39,612 nucleotides of DNA from positions 1-39,612 of IMG/VR virus record IMGVR_UViG_3300022707_000822; one strand, 5' to 3'. The notes under the pieces were generated by a model. That model did not search any database, was not told the origin of the DNA, and saw nothing but the letters and a program-made list of their open reading frames with translations. Origin of the DNA: a virus. This document shows, one piece after another, positions 7,684 through 14,265 of this stretch (position 1 is the first letter of the stretch; each line of letters begins with the position of its first letter). The position numbers and the translations under genes were made by a program.

Positions 7684-7711
7684 ATACTACCCCTACCTCA
7701 ACATAAGTCAA
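7684..7711 (-). promoter_or_regulatory. Sigma70-type promoter for the helicase operon
   Basis: Minus strand TTGACT (7711-7706), 16-bp spacer, TAGTAT (7689-7684). Transcription would start near 7677, leaving a leader of about 20 nt with the GGAGG site before ATG 7655. This supports the shorter helicase start. Confidence 0.7.
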
Positions 7712-7729
7712 CATGTATTTCACACAATA

Positions 7730-7761
7730 AAAACCTCCACAACTTTCGCTATGGAGGTTTT
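7730..7761 (-). terminator. Rho-independent terminator
   Basis: A 10-bp perfect stem (AAAACCTCCA at 7730-7739 paired with 7752-7761) with a 12-base loop is followed on the minus strand by a T-rich tract. It ends the monocistronic unit 8171-7803 and insulates the helicase promoter from it. Confidence 0.85.
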
Positions 7762-7802
7762 AATTTATTAAATTAATGTATTATAAGTAATATATAAATA
7801 TA

Positions 7803-8171
7803 TTAGTCGCCGATAAATACTACATCTAATGTCCATGTTTCTGTACTTTGAATTTGAGCAGCAACCATTGATAACTTTTTAACTTGAGTTGTGATATCAG
7901 TTACACCGTTAACATCTAGTTCAAGAACTAATGGAACACCAGCAGCTCCTAGATCAAATAATTGACCAGATGTGATCTCACCTGAGATTGTTATATCATC
8001 TCCTGCTACAGCCGCAACTGGAGCACCACCTATAGTTACTTTAATACCGGCACTGGTTATTTGAATACTCTTTGTATCTTTTGGGACATCTAAAGAGACT
8101 ACGTTAGTTTCTACGCCACTGATTGTGGCAAATGTACGTTTTACTACATTTGTATTTGAATTGCGAGGCAT
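7803..8171 (-). CDS. Small beta-rich protein, own promoter and terminator (122 aa)
   Basis: Two ATGs (8177 and 8171) are possible. AGGA has proper spacing only to 8171, giving MPRNSNTNVV. The protein is beta-rich, with strands such as TKSIQITSAGIKVTIGG and DDITISGEITSG, and no cysteine, membrane segment or enzyme motif. It looks more like a small structural or decoration-type protein than a typical early protein. It forms its own transcription unit with a strong promoter and strong terminator, implying high, separately timed expression. The function is unknown. Confidence 0.65.
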   Translation of the reverse strand: MPRNSNTNVVKRTFATISGVETNVVSLDVPKDTKSIQITSAGIKVTIGGAPVAAVAGDDITISGEITSGQLFDLGAAGVPLVLELDVNGVTDITTQVKKLSMVAAQIQSTETWTLDVVFIGD

Positions 8172-8201
8172 TGCCATTTTCCTTTATTTATTGTATAGAC
8201 T

Positions 8202-8230
8202 AGTATACCTGTTTATAGTAGGAAAGTCAA
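8202..8230 (-). promoter_or_regulatory. Strong sigma70-type promoter
   Basis: Minus strand TTGACT (8230-8225), a 17-bp spacer and TATACT (8207-8202) drive the monocistronic gene 8171-7803. Confidence 0.8.
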
Positions 8231-8261
8231 TGTACTGTTGTTCTTTTCTCGGTCATTATAA

Positions 8262-8486
8262 TTACGAATGTGGATAAATTAATTCCCATTTACCCTCTTT
8301 ATAATCATCTCCATTGGCTACCCCAATCCTCTGATTATCTGTTAAGGGTTTTCCAATACAATCTGTTGTTAACTCTATTTCAGCCCCTTTACATACGGTA
8401 CAGACTGATAATGCTCCATCGCATATCATACAATGCCCCTCTAATTCACACCCACATTCGGGGTATTCTAGGTATTTATGTTTCAT
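8262..8486 (-). CDS. Small phage zinc-ribbon protein (74 aa)
   Basis: Several Cys pairs are visible: CGC near residue 11, CMIC near residue 19 and CTVC near residue 29. They are followed by the segment KGAEIELTTDCIGKPLT. The C-x-VC...AE..LTTDC pattern recurs in small zinc-binding proteins of many tailed phages, whose function is unknown. The gene ends 32 bp before the promoter of the next unit and is last in the long operon reading down from 12158. Confidence 0.7.
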   Translation of the reverse strand: MKHKYLEYPECGCELEGHCMICDGALSVCTVCKGAEIELTTDCIGKPLTDNQRIGVANGDDYKEGKWELIYPHS

Positions 8487-8499
8487 ATTAACCCCTTAT

Positions 8500-9024
8500 T
8501 TACCATTTAAATTTTCTAGAATCTAAATAAACCTGTGTATGTCTTCTTATTGTTCCAGTATTTATAGTACAAGAATGTACAAATGCTTTAGGTATTATTC
8601 TAATAAAACACCTCCACACATGATCTTCTGCTACGGTACCTCTGTGTAGATCTGACTGTGTGAATGCACACCACTGTTGGCATGGTTTAGTATAAACCTT
8701 TTGGGTTTCTCTGTCTTTATATTCAGTCAATGGGTCTGAACTTACCCACATATACATTTTCAATTTAGATAATTGACCTTTAATTCTCTCACCTTGATCA
8801 TCTCTTGGATTAAAATCATAATGCCAATTAGGAATACAAGGAAATTGTCCGGGCATCAACATGTGGACTTTTACATCTATTAGGTACTCAGATTCATCAA
8901 GTTCCAGCAACGACTTAACTTCATCTAATATACCTTTAATTTCAGGCATTAATTCTACTGCCTTATCAAAATCACAAAGGAATATACCATTGTGCGATTT
9001 GCTCCAATTTATTAATTCACTCAC
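8500..9024 (-). CDS. Putative 2-oxoglutarate/Fe(II) oxygenase-like protein (174 aa)
   Basis: A possible facial triad is visible: H68 and D70 in CIPNWHYDFNPRD, then H127 in SDLHRGT, followed by R138/R142 in VWRCFIRI. This HxD...H...R order, with a beta-rich core between (VKVHMLMPGQFP, KLKMYMWVSS), is what a double-stranded beta-helix iron/2OG dioxygenase shows. The length of 174 residues is near the minimum for the fold. Substrate is unknown; phage members of this superfamily include base- and protein-hydroxylating enzymes. It overlaps the upstream small gene by 8 bp. The family call is inference from motif spacing, and a cupin-like non-enzyme is possible. Confidence 0.5.
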   Translation of the reverse strand: MSELINWSKSHNGIFLCDFDKAVELMPEIKGILDEVKSLLELDESEYLIDVKVHMLMPGQFPCIPNWHYDFNPRDDQGERIKGQLSKLKMYMWVSSDPLTEYKDRETQKVYTKPCQQWCAFTQSDLHRGTVAEDHVWRCFIRIIPKAFVHSCTINTGTIRRHTQVYLDSRKFKW

Positions 9025-9208
9025 CTCTCTCCTCCTTAAACCCTTTCACTAAAGGTTTTATTAATTTCATTAGGATTCTATCTGTCAATTCTCTAGTGAT
9101 CATATCCATTAAGTTTTGTTTAGTATGTAAAGTCCCTTTATATTTACAATTTATATAATCTCTTAATTTATATAAGGTCTCAGTATCCAAGTACTTTAAT
9201 TCATTCAT
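9017..9208 (-). CDS. Small helical hypothetical protein (63 aa)
   Basis: ATG 9208 follows GGAGG in the gap after the preceding gene. The product is helical and basic toward the C-terminus (NLMDMITRELTDRILMKLI, VKGFKEERGE). It ends inside the start of the oxygenase-like gene (8-bp overlap), suggesting translational coupling. No family recognised. Confidence 0.55.
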   Translation of the reverse strand: MNELKYLDTETLYKLRDYINCKYKGTLHTKQNLMDMITRELTDRILMKLIKPLVKGFKEERGE

Positions 9209-9217
9209 ACTGCCTCC

Positions 9218-9604
9218 TTACCATTCAATATAAACTTCAATACTCATCGTATTTTTATCAAACTCATCTGGGAATGTGTCAGCTATCTTTTCAATAATAT
9301 CTAGTTTCCATTCAGAGTCATTCTTGGCATCTACTTGTTTATCAACATCATATTTAAATTTATCTGCATCTTCTTTACCTAATGCATTAATTAGTAAAGG
9401 ATAACCTTCCCCCCAATCAGTTTTATATGTATGGAGGATTATCTTAGAAAAATCTATACGTATTGTACAAGGATTATTTATTTCATGTGTGTTTATAATC
9501 TCTTGCCAAAAATCAAGATAAACCCCTGTATCATTTTTATAACCGCTAAACTTTATCCTATGTTTAATTTCAACTTCTCTTTCCAGATGATTCCAATCTA
9601 ACAT
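9218..9604 (-). CDS. Hypothetical protein (128 aa)
   Basis: ATG 9604 is preceded by TAGGAGGAT, a near-perfect ribosome site. The product is mixed alpha/beta and soluble, with aromatic-rich edges (GVYLDFWQEIINTHEINN, NTMSIEVYIEW). No catalytic motif or known domain was recognised. A 152-bp noncoding gap (9605-9756) lies upstream. I saw no convincing promoter there, only a 20-codon frame without a ribosome site. Confidence 0.6.
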   Translation of the reverse strand: MLDWNHLEREVEIKHRIKFSGYKNDTGVYLDFWQEIINTHEINNPCTIRIDFSKIILHTYKTDWGEGYPLLINALGKEDADKFKYDVDKQVDAKNDSEWKLDIIEKIADTFPDEFDKNTMSIEVYIEW

Positions 9605-9756
9605 GTATCCTCCTAATTGTTCGTGTAAGGCTAGTAAACTATCATTTTAAGACACTTTAATATCTACCCCCTTATGATGGTATTACTTTACTGAGAAAGT
9701 GCCTGTATATACCCTCTCTATTTGATTTAAAGGCATTCTAATCATAGGGAGGTAAC

Positions 9757-10017
9757 TCAGTAGAGATTGTTATCTTGATCAAGTTTACTTATTTCTCCTA
9801 GTGGATTAGGACTAATACCTGTACCAATATTAAACTTAATCACCTCAGTAGTTACACTATCTCCTACAACACCATGGATGGCCTTCGCTTTATAGCCGTG
9901 AGGTTGTCTATAAAAATTCTCTAAAGTCGAGGCTACTTGTATACATAGTCTTTGGTCATCAGAAGTAACTTCAACCATAATTTCTACTTTTACGTACCTT
10001 TTATGTTTAATTGTCAT
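9757..10017 (-). CDS. Hypothetical protein (86 aa)
   Basis: ATG 10017 lies 13 bp after the stop of the zinc-ribbon gene, with AGGAGGC just upstream. The N-terminal half is a beta hairpin-like segment (KRYVKVEIMVEVTSDDQRL), followed by a helix (IQVASTLENFYRQ). No family recognised. Confidence 0.55.
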   Translation of the reverse strand: MTIKHKRYVKVEIMVEVTSDDQRLCIQVASTLENFYRQPHGYKAKAIHGVVGDSVTTEVIKFNIGTGISPNPLGEISKLDQDNNLY

Positions 10018-10030
10018 TCATGCCTCCTAG

Positions 10031-10228
10031 TTACACTTCATCTTTAAAATGTTTCAACTTACCACAATCTTCACAAGTCAAAGTTAAGATTCTAATTTTC
10101 TTAGCGAGAGCATTTGCGCCATATGGATTTCCTGCTGTGTTGCATGATCCTACCAATCTTATCTGTTGTTCAGATATACTCTCAGATACATGTTCACTTA
10201 ATACTTTCCACTTGTGTTTACAAAACAT
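10031..10228 (-). CDS. Small zinc-ribbon phage protein (65 aa)
   Basis: It begins MFCKHKWKVLSEHVSE, with C3 and H5 near the start and CEDC near residue 52, forming a C-x-H ... CxxC zinc site of a type common in small T4- and T5-like early proteins. The middle carries an insertion (GSCNTAGNPYGANA). It is 2 bp from the phosphatase gene upstream. The role is probably binding of a host or phage protein or nucleic acid; substrate unknown. Confidence 0.65.
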   Translation of the reverse strand: MFCKHKWKVLSEHVSESISEQQIRLVGSCNTAGNPYGANALAKKIRILTLTCEDCGKLKHFKDEV

Positions 10229-10230
10229 AG

Positions 10231-10950
10231 TTACCCCTCCCTTTTCAATTCAAATTTATGATGTGTAAATTCCCCTTTATTTACTTCTGTGATTGTCAGG
10301 TGTTTACCATACACTAAACCAGTATCGATATGCAATCTGTTTCCTACCATTAAAGGTTCTCTTATCACAGAATGTCCGTGTATTGTAAAATCAATACCTT
10401 CTAAAGGTTTCTGAAAATCCGAACAATTAGGATATTCTGCAAATTCCCTAATCCATGTACAATCTTGTTTAATAGCTTCATTGCCAGATTCAAGGCATTC
10501 TACAAAATCTTGCCATGATTTAAACTCCTGCGGTACCGCTGCATGAACAACTCCATACGAGGTATCTTCATGTTTTACTTCTATGGCATAGGGTAATATT
10601 TTCATCCAATCACCGAATAAAGTTCTTTCTGTTTGATTCATATCAATAAATGCCCATTGCCCTCCATTAGCAAACCACAGCCCACCATTCTGTTTTGTGT
10701 TATTTTCAAAGGAGAATACATCATGATTTCCTAAGACAGTGTGGTAGCATCCCACTTTATTCTCTAGGAAGAATTTAGCTGTATTATAACTGTTAGTGCC
10801 GCGATCAATTAAATCACCTGCACAAACTAAAGTATCTGTATCTTCGTTGAAATTTAACTCTTTAAGTCCTGAAAGAAGAGTATCCAATTCCCCATGTATA
10901 TCCGAGACAAAGAATAGTCGTCCTGTGGCGTTAATTTTCTTGTATAACAT
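10231..10950 (-). CDS. Lambda-type serine/threonine protein phosphatase (239 aa)
   Basis: Calcineurin-like metallophosphoesterase motifs are all present: DIHGE (D17-H19), GDLIDRG (45-51), GNHD (74-77), a VVHAAVP histidine in the middle, and HGH near residue 192. Size and motif spacing match phage lambda phosphatase and the bacterial PrpA/PphA family, which dephosphorylate Ser/Thr/Tyr residues and use two metal ions (often manganese). A role in resetting host signalling during infection is plausible but unproven. The start overlaps the upstream lipoprotein gene by 20 bp, so the two are translationally coupled. Confidence 0.88.
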   Translation of the reverse strand: MLYKKINATGRLFFVSDIHGELDTLLSGLKELNFNEDTDTLVCAGDLIDRGTNSYNTAKFFLENKVGCYHTVLGNHDVFSFENNTKQNGGLWFANGGQWAFIDMNQTERTLFGDWMKILPYAIEVKHEDTSYGVVHAAVPQEFKSWQDFVECLESGNEAIKQDCTWIREFAEYPNCSDFQKPLEGIDFTIHGHSVIREPLMVGNRLHIDTGLVYGKHLTITEVNKGEFTHHKFELKREG

Positions 10951-11221
10951 AGTTTATCCCTCCTCTCTTATATCGGCCTGTTGTATTGCACGGAACACCT
11001 TTTAGCAAATTACTCTCTGTCAAAGTTACCACGGGAGAATAAGAACCTCCGTGCGATTTAAATTTATAATAAAATATACCATTTAAACATACAGTATCAT
11101 ATGTGAATCCTTTAATTGCTTTTACAGTTTCTCCTGTTAAAGTGTTCTTATAGGAGTATTCCTTTTCCCCGCAGCCAATAAGTAATAATGGAATGAATAA
11201 GTATATTAACAAAGTCTTCAT
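10931..11221 (-). CDS. Phage-encoded lipoprotein (96 aa)
   Basis: The start is set at 11221, where AAGGAGGGTAGT precedes ATG; a longer frame from 11263 has no site. The N-terminus is a short lipoprotein signal, MKTLLIYLFIPLLLIGC, with a lipobox LIGC and C17 as lipidation site, followed by GEKEYSYKN. The mature part of about 80 residues contains two more cysteines (42 and 76 of the precursor) and is beta-rich. Small early phage lipoproteins include superinfection-exclusion proteins such as T5 Llp; that role is an inference here. Outer-spanin function is also possible, although the gene is far from lysis-like genes. Confidence 0.75.
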   Translation of the reverse strand: MKTLLIYLFIPLLLIGCGEKEYSYKNTLTGETVKAIKGFTYDTVCLNGIFYYKFKSHGGSYSPVVTLTESNLLKGVPCNTTGRYKRGGINYVIQEN

Positions 11222-11222
11222 A

Positions 11223-11975
11223 CTACCCTCCTTTTCTCTTACGGAAAGACATCTTCTTATCAAATCCCTTTCCTACTAATTTATCTACATCACTAATCTC
11301 AATCATCACAGGAGATGTTCCTCCCAACACCCCTGAAATATACATCTCTAGTTCCTGCAAGCAAGTATATGGATCAAATACTTTAGCAAATTGATAATCC
11401 TTAAGACGCCCGCCTTCTTCGAGACCACTTGTTGAAACAATATACACAGGAATATTAGATACCCTATGTATCTCTTCACAATCCATTTCCTGTTCAAACC
11501 ATTCACGTAGTTGCTTCTTATTTACTTTCCGTTGGAAACGGAATTGAGCTTTACATGTATCAGGAATAGTATGTGATATATTTTCATCTGTCAAGTATTT
11601 AAATAACTTATCTGAGGAATAGAAGGTGATATGATCATGAAGAGATATCCGATTAACTCCAGACTTTTTACATTGAATAAAAGGATAGGTCTTACCACAA
11701 AAGAATACATACCCTGATGAGAATTCATATACATCATGTCGTATCTGCTTGCAGAAATTAAAACAACTCCTAAGCTTACCTTCTACCCTTTTATGGTAAG
11801 TTATGAGATAATGTCCATTACCAAAGAAACTACCTGGCAAAGGTGATTCTATTTTACCTGTACCTATTACTTTCCCTTCATAAACAGTAAACTTACGTGT
11901 CCATTTACAAAGAGGGTCTTGCCCGAAGACTAAAGCTGAGTCATAATAGTCAGACTCTTTTCCATATATTTTCAT
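11223..11975 (-). CDS. Hypothetical protein of a phage early-gene type (250 aa)
   Basis: The gene follows the zinc-ribbon gene with a 3-bp gap and ends 1 bp before the lipoprotein start. The product is soluble and mixed alpha/beta, with recurring Gly/aromatic loops (LPGSFFGNGHYLITYHKR, SSGYVFFCGKTYPFIQ) and a basic C-terminus (KMSFRKRKGG). The segments ALVFGQDPL and VFFCGKTYP look conserved-like, but I cannot name a characterised family or an active site. Size and position suggest an enzyme or a binding protein used early. Confidence 0.6.
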   Translation of the reverse strand: MKIYGKESDYYDSALVFGQDPLCKWTRKFTVYEGKVIGTGKIESPLPGSFFGNGHYLITYHKRVEGKLRSCFNFCKQIRHDVYEFSSGYVFFCGKTYPFIQCKKSGVNRISLHDHITFYSSDKLFKYLTDENISHTIPDTCKAQFRFQRKVNKKQLREWFEQEMDCEEIHRVSNIPVYIVSTSGLEEGGRLKDYQFAKVFDPYTCLQELEMYISGVLGGTSPVMIEISDVDKLVGKGFDKKMSFRKRKGG

Positions 11976-11978
11976 ATC

Positions 11979-12158
11979 TTAATCCTCATGTAATGCTTGA
12001 CAATTAGGGCATTCATAGGTAATAGTCCCTTGTTTTATGGATATAAACCAATTGACATCATTAATTTCTTCCATACAATTATCACAAGTAAAGAAAGTAT
12101 TAGTAATTTCCATATCCTCAAGTAACCCTACTTTGACTTCACGTTCATTTATTCGCAT
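11979..12158 (-). CDS. Small zinc-ribbon protein (59 aa)
   Basis: The start is set at ATG 12158 because AAGGAG lies 7 bp upstream; an in-frame ATG at 12188 would lie upstream of the predicted transcription start. Two CxxC pairs are visible (CDNC near residue 25 and CPNC near residue 52), giving a four-Cys zinc ribbon. It is the first gene of the operon that runs to 8262. Confidence 0.7.
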   Translation of the reverse strand: MRINEREVKVGLLEDMEITNTFFTCDNCMEEINDVNWFISIKQGTITYECPNCQALHED

Positions 12159-12169
12159 ATCAATACTCC

Positions 12170-12385
12170 TTAAACTAAAAATGTCCAACCATAATAATAC
12201 AGTTGGACATTGGTGTCAAATATTATTATTGTAATAGCACTCTTCTGCACCCTATATCCACGAAACATAAAATATAATTTTTTAAATAGATTATCTGTAT
12301 GTAAGTATATCCCCGTAATACTGCCCTTTACACGGAAGAAAAACACCGATTGATCTTTGTTGGAATATGTTTTACTGCGCATCAT
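12170..12385 (-). CDS. Hypothetical protein (71 aa), uncertain
   Basis: The ATG at 12385 overlaps the preceding TGA, and GGAGGAG lies just upstream, favouring translation. The product begins MMRSKTYSNKDQ, is basic and aromatic, and has a hydrophobic stretch (SAITIIIF). Its last residues are encoded by the promoter/hairpin segment (12181-12219), which is unusual. Either the gene reads through a regulatory element or only its 5' part matters. No family recognised. Confidence 0.4.
   Translation of the reverse strand: MMRSKTYSNKDQSVFFFRVKGSITGIYLHTDNLFKKLYFMFRGYRVQKSAITIIIFDTNVQLYYYGWTFLV
12181..12210 (-). terminator. Palindrome acting as terminator and/or operator at a promoter
   Basis: Nine-bp perfect arms ATGTCCAAC/GTTGGACAT (12181-12189 and 12202-12210) have a 12-base loop. 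A transcript arriving from the 12588 operon would form this hairpin followed by a U-rich tract (TTTTAGTTT), fitting a terminator. As DNA, the arms flank the -10 box of the promoter at 12191-12219, so it could equally be a repressor site. Confidence 0.65.
12191..12219 (-). promoter_or_regulatory. Near-consensus sigma70 promoter inside a hairpin
   Basis: Minus strand TTGACA (12219-12214), 17-bp spacer, TATTAT (12196-12191). The predicted start is near 12184, giving a leader of about 26 nt to ATG 12158. The -10 box lies in the loop between two 9-bp inverted arms. Confidence 0.8.
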
Positions 12386-12588
12386 TTATCTCCTCCATAT
12401 AATGCTGTCTTAATTTTAGATCGACAACTTCTACAAACCGCAATGAGCGATCCCTGCTCAATTGCTAGTGCCGCATGTTGAGCATCTGTAAACATTCAGT
12501 TACTAGGTTCTTTACCGCACCATGTAACAATTTTACTTTTACGTAACTTTACCCCATCCTCATATTCATATTTAATTACACAGGGCAT
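12382..12588 (-). pseudogene. Small cysteine-containing early gene split by an in-frame TGA
   Basis: ATG 12588 overlaps the preceding stop (TAATG). The first part encodes 30 residues (MPCVIKYEYEDG ... TWCGKEPSN) and stops at TGA 12498-12496. The next codon is ATG (12495), and the same frame continues for 37 residues (MFTDAQHAALAIEQGS ... CRSCRSKIKTALYGGDK). Read through, the unit is one 68-residue protein with WCG, then DAQH, then CRSC, a layout I know as a single small zinc-type phage protein in which a tryptophan often precedes the F-DAQH segment. A TGG to TGA change would explain the split exactly. Alternatives are UGA readthrough or reinitiation at the adjacent ATG giving two peptides. 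Confidence 0.6.
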
Positions 12589-12836
12589 TACTCACCCCGT
12601 GCATCTGACAATACTGCTTCCAACATATACAGAGAACATTTACTTATTTCTCCATTCTGAATATTACTTATGCATTGCTGTGGCACAATTAAATATTGTG
12701 CAGCTTCTTTCTGCGTCCAACCTTTTCTTTTAATTAAGCCTACTATTTCATTCATCAGATTCGAACGCATGGTGTAACTCTCTACTTCTTTTGGATCGTC
12801 CGTTAGTAATTCGAACGCATTATTGTATGATTTCAT
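12588..12836 (-). CDS. XRE/HigA-type helix-turn-helix regulator (82 aa)
   Basis: A helix-turn-helix of the HTH_37/HigA type covers residues about 27-72 (LMNEIVGLIKRKGWTQKEAA ... VPQQCISNIQNGEIS). The N-terminus reads NAFELLTDDPKEVESYTMRS, typical of this class. Relatives act as antitoxins or as stand-alone DNA-binding regulators. No HigB-like toxin lies next to it, so a phage regulator is more likely. It has its own strong promoter (12875-12903) and is coupled to the split zinc gene downstream. It could regulate its own promoter, where the hexamer TAACCG occurs twice. Confidence 0.8.
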   Translation of the reverse strand: MKSYNNAFELLTDDPKEVESYTMRSNLMNEIVGLIKRKGWTQKEAAQYLIVPQQCISNIQNGEISKCSLYMLEAVLSDARGE

Positions 12837-12874
12837 AATATCTCTCCTATAAATTAAAATTCTTCGACACGGTT

Positions 12875-12903
12875 AATGTAGCAAGCGGTTAGTATGATGT
12901 CAA
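12875..12903 (-). promoter_or_regulatory. Sigma70-type promoter for the HTH regulator
   Basis: Minus strand TTGACA (12903-12898), 17-bp spacer, TACATT (12880-12875). Two copies of TAACCG, one in the spacer and one just after the -10 box, could be binding sites for the encoded regulator. Confidence 0.75.
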
Positions 12904-12907
12904 CTAT

Positions 12908-13087
12908 TTATTTACAATCTACTAAATCTCCAGTAGATAATAAGATGACACCTTTATCCTTTAATATTTTTATTTCACTTGTCCAATTATATCCTTCATC
13001 TTCGAAATCTTCATGATGGTAATAATGATGTACAACAGGTAAGTTCTCTCCTGAAAGTAATAACCTTGCCAGTTCATGTGTTGTCAT
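12908..13087 (-). CDS. Small hypothetical early protein (59 aa)
   Basis: ATG 13087 follows AAGGAG. The product opens MTTHELARLLLSGENLPV, close to the start of a widespread group of small phage proteins in which a leucine-rich helix leads into a (L)P.V strand. A histidine-rich loop (VVHHYYHHEDFEDEG) and a hydrophobic strand (GVILLSTGDLV) follow. The stop lies 5 bp before the -35 box of the next promoter. Function unknown. Confidence 0.6.
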   Translation of the reverse strand: MTTHELARLLLSGENLPVVHHYYHHEDFEDEGYNWTSEIKILKDKGVILLSTGDLVDCK

Positions 13088-13096
13088 TTTATCTCC

Positions 13097-13291
13097 TTAC
13101 CAATCATTAAAATCTTCGATATTATTACTACCTGCCCCTTCTAAATCCCATTGTTCATGCCAATCATTGTATTCGGATAAAGAGCAGTAAGGTATAACAT
13201 AACATTCTTCAACTACCCTAGGATAAAGATGCCAAGGGTTATACAGATACTCATGAACTACCCATTCAAAGTCCACACCCCAATCATACAT
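13097..13291 (-). CDS. Acidic aromatic-rich hypothetical protein (64 aa)
   Basis: The product has an unusually high Trp/Tyr content with acidic residues (MYDWGVDFEWVVHEYLYNPW, YNDWHEQWDLEG). The ribosome site is weak (AAGAGAG about 19 nt upstream), so translation may depend on the gene before it. Composition resembles small host-takeover proteins that bind host partners, but no family was recognised. Confidence 0.5.
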   Translation of the reverse strand: MYDWGVDFEWVVHEYLYNPWHLYPRVVEECYVIPYCSLSEYNDWHEQWDLEGAGSNNIEDFNDW

Positions 13292-13319
13292 TCTTGCTAG
13301 GGATTGTTGCTCTCTTTTA

Positions 13320-13496
13320 TTATATTTCCTCTACGATATCATTCAACCTTTCTAAATCCCTACGTATATTTTTAAATAGTAATTCAATCTCACCTTTGTC
13401 GTATGTGTTTACTTTTAAGACATAGGAATAGTCATCTAAGTAATCTAATGATGCTTTTATCTCGGTTATATTCTCTTTAAGCTTATCTTCGTCCAT
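13320..13496 (-). CDS. Small coiled-coil-like protein (58 aa)
   Basis: A GGAGAATAAC ribosome site precedes ATG 13496. The protein is almost entirely helical and charged (MDEDKLKENITEIKASLDYL, IRRDLERLNDIVEEI), with no cysteine or membrane segment. It is 9 bp downstream of the 109-residue gene, in the same operon. Function unknown. Confidence 0.6.
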   Translation of the reverse strand: MDEDKLKENITEIKASLDYLDDYSYVLKVNTYDKGEIELLFKNIRRDLERLNDIVEEI

Positions 13497-13505
13497 GTTA
13501 TTCTC

Positions 13506-13835
13506 CTAAACTGTTTTCAACTTCTCTGTCAATTCATCAATATACCGCATTACTACTTTCTTATCTTTTTGTGATTCATTTCCATATTCAAAATAATCAT
13601 CTATTTGATTAACAGTTCTCAATACTAACATTGATAATTTTACATAGTCTGTTTTATCTTTGGATTCACAAGGGAATTCATAAGTTAAATCTCCACTATC
13701 AATGAATTCTTGCATCAGTTCTTCTGCTCGTTCTGCAGAACCTAGCTCACCCATTTTAGACGTAGCATCTAATGTGTCATCAATACCTGCTAGATATGCT
13801 AGTCGCATCAGTTCTAAAAATTCTTGTTTATTCAT
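13506..13835 (-). CDS. Acidic helical hypothetical protein (109 aa)
   Basis: The ATG at 13835 overlaps the preceding TGA (ATGA), with GAGAAGGAG upstream. The product is helical and acidic (MNKQEFLELMRLAYLAGIDD, GSAERAEELMQEFIDSGDL). The LAYLAGIDDTL stretch followed by an EEL..FI segment recalls small phage proteins annotated only as hypothetical. No catalytic residues evident. Confidence 0.6.
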   Translation of the reverse strand: MNKQEFLELMRLAYLAGIDDTLDATSKMGELGSAERAEELMQEFIDSGDLTYEFPCESKDKTDYVKLSMLVLRTVNQIDDYFEYGNESQKDKKVVMRYIDELTEKLKTV

Positions 13836-14017
13836 CGTTGTTCTCCTTCTCTCGTCTTATCCATATTACTAAAATAATCCTTACCATAAAAAGCTTCCAT
13901 TAATGCTTCATATGCAAAGTTGGTATCGATCTCTTCACCACCTTCCAATTCTTCTTGATGGTAGGATTCTGCTAATTTACGAAGAGGGTCTAAATCTATT
14001 TCAGTGGTTATCTTCAT
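13832..14017 (-). CDS. Acidic hypothetical protein (61 aa)
   Basis: The start is set at 14017, where AAGGAGATTAAC precedes ATG; the ATG at 14044 has no site. The product is acidic (MKITTEIDLDPLRKLAESYH, EELEGGEEID) and helical. It is coupled by ATGA overlap to the next gene. No known family. Confidence 0.55.
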   Translation of the reverse strand: MKITTEIDLDPLRKLAESYHQEELEGGEEIDTNFAYEALMEAFYGKDYFSNMDKTREGEQR

Positions 14018-14027
14018 GTTAATCTCC

Positions 14028-14264
14028 TTATAAAATAACTTCAAACAAACTGTTACTTATCACGGTAACATTCTCATCAACAGGATTGCCATATAAACAA
14101 CGGCCTCTCTTGATAACTTTCAGGGACATTTTATTAAAAGTGTCGTGTGTTGCTTCTCCAACCACCACAGTGAGTATGCCATTTCTTTGCTGAGAGTATC
14201 CATATACTTTCCCAGCTTTGATGATATTATTTAATGCATCAGTAAAACCTCTTTTCATAGTCAT
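14028..14264 (-). CDS. Small basic beta-rich hypothetical protein (78 aa)
   Basis: The ATG at 14264 begins 1 bp after the stop of the tape-measure-like gene, so translation is probably coupled. The product is basic and beta-rich (NGILTVVVGEATHD, SLKVIKRGRCLYGNPVDENV). No motif recognised. Its tight link to the tape-measure-like protein makes a joint role worth testing. Confidence 0.55.
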   Translation of the reverse strand: MTMKRGFTDALNNIIKAGKVYGYSQQRNGILTVVVGEATHDTFNKMSLKVIKRGRCLYGNPVDENVTVISNSLFEVIL

Positions 14265-14265
14265 A

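Noticed and set aside
7656-7685. Ten-residue N-terminal extension of the helicase
   Set aside because: Its ATG lies in the -10 box of the predicted promoter, whereas GGAGG is placed correctly for the later ATG.
9683-9745. Minus-strand 20-codon frame in the 9605-9756 gap
   Set aside because: The start has no ribosome site and the peptide has no recognisable feature. The gap is left as noncoding.
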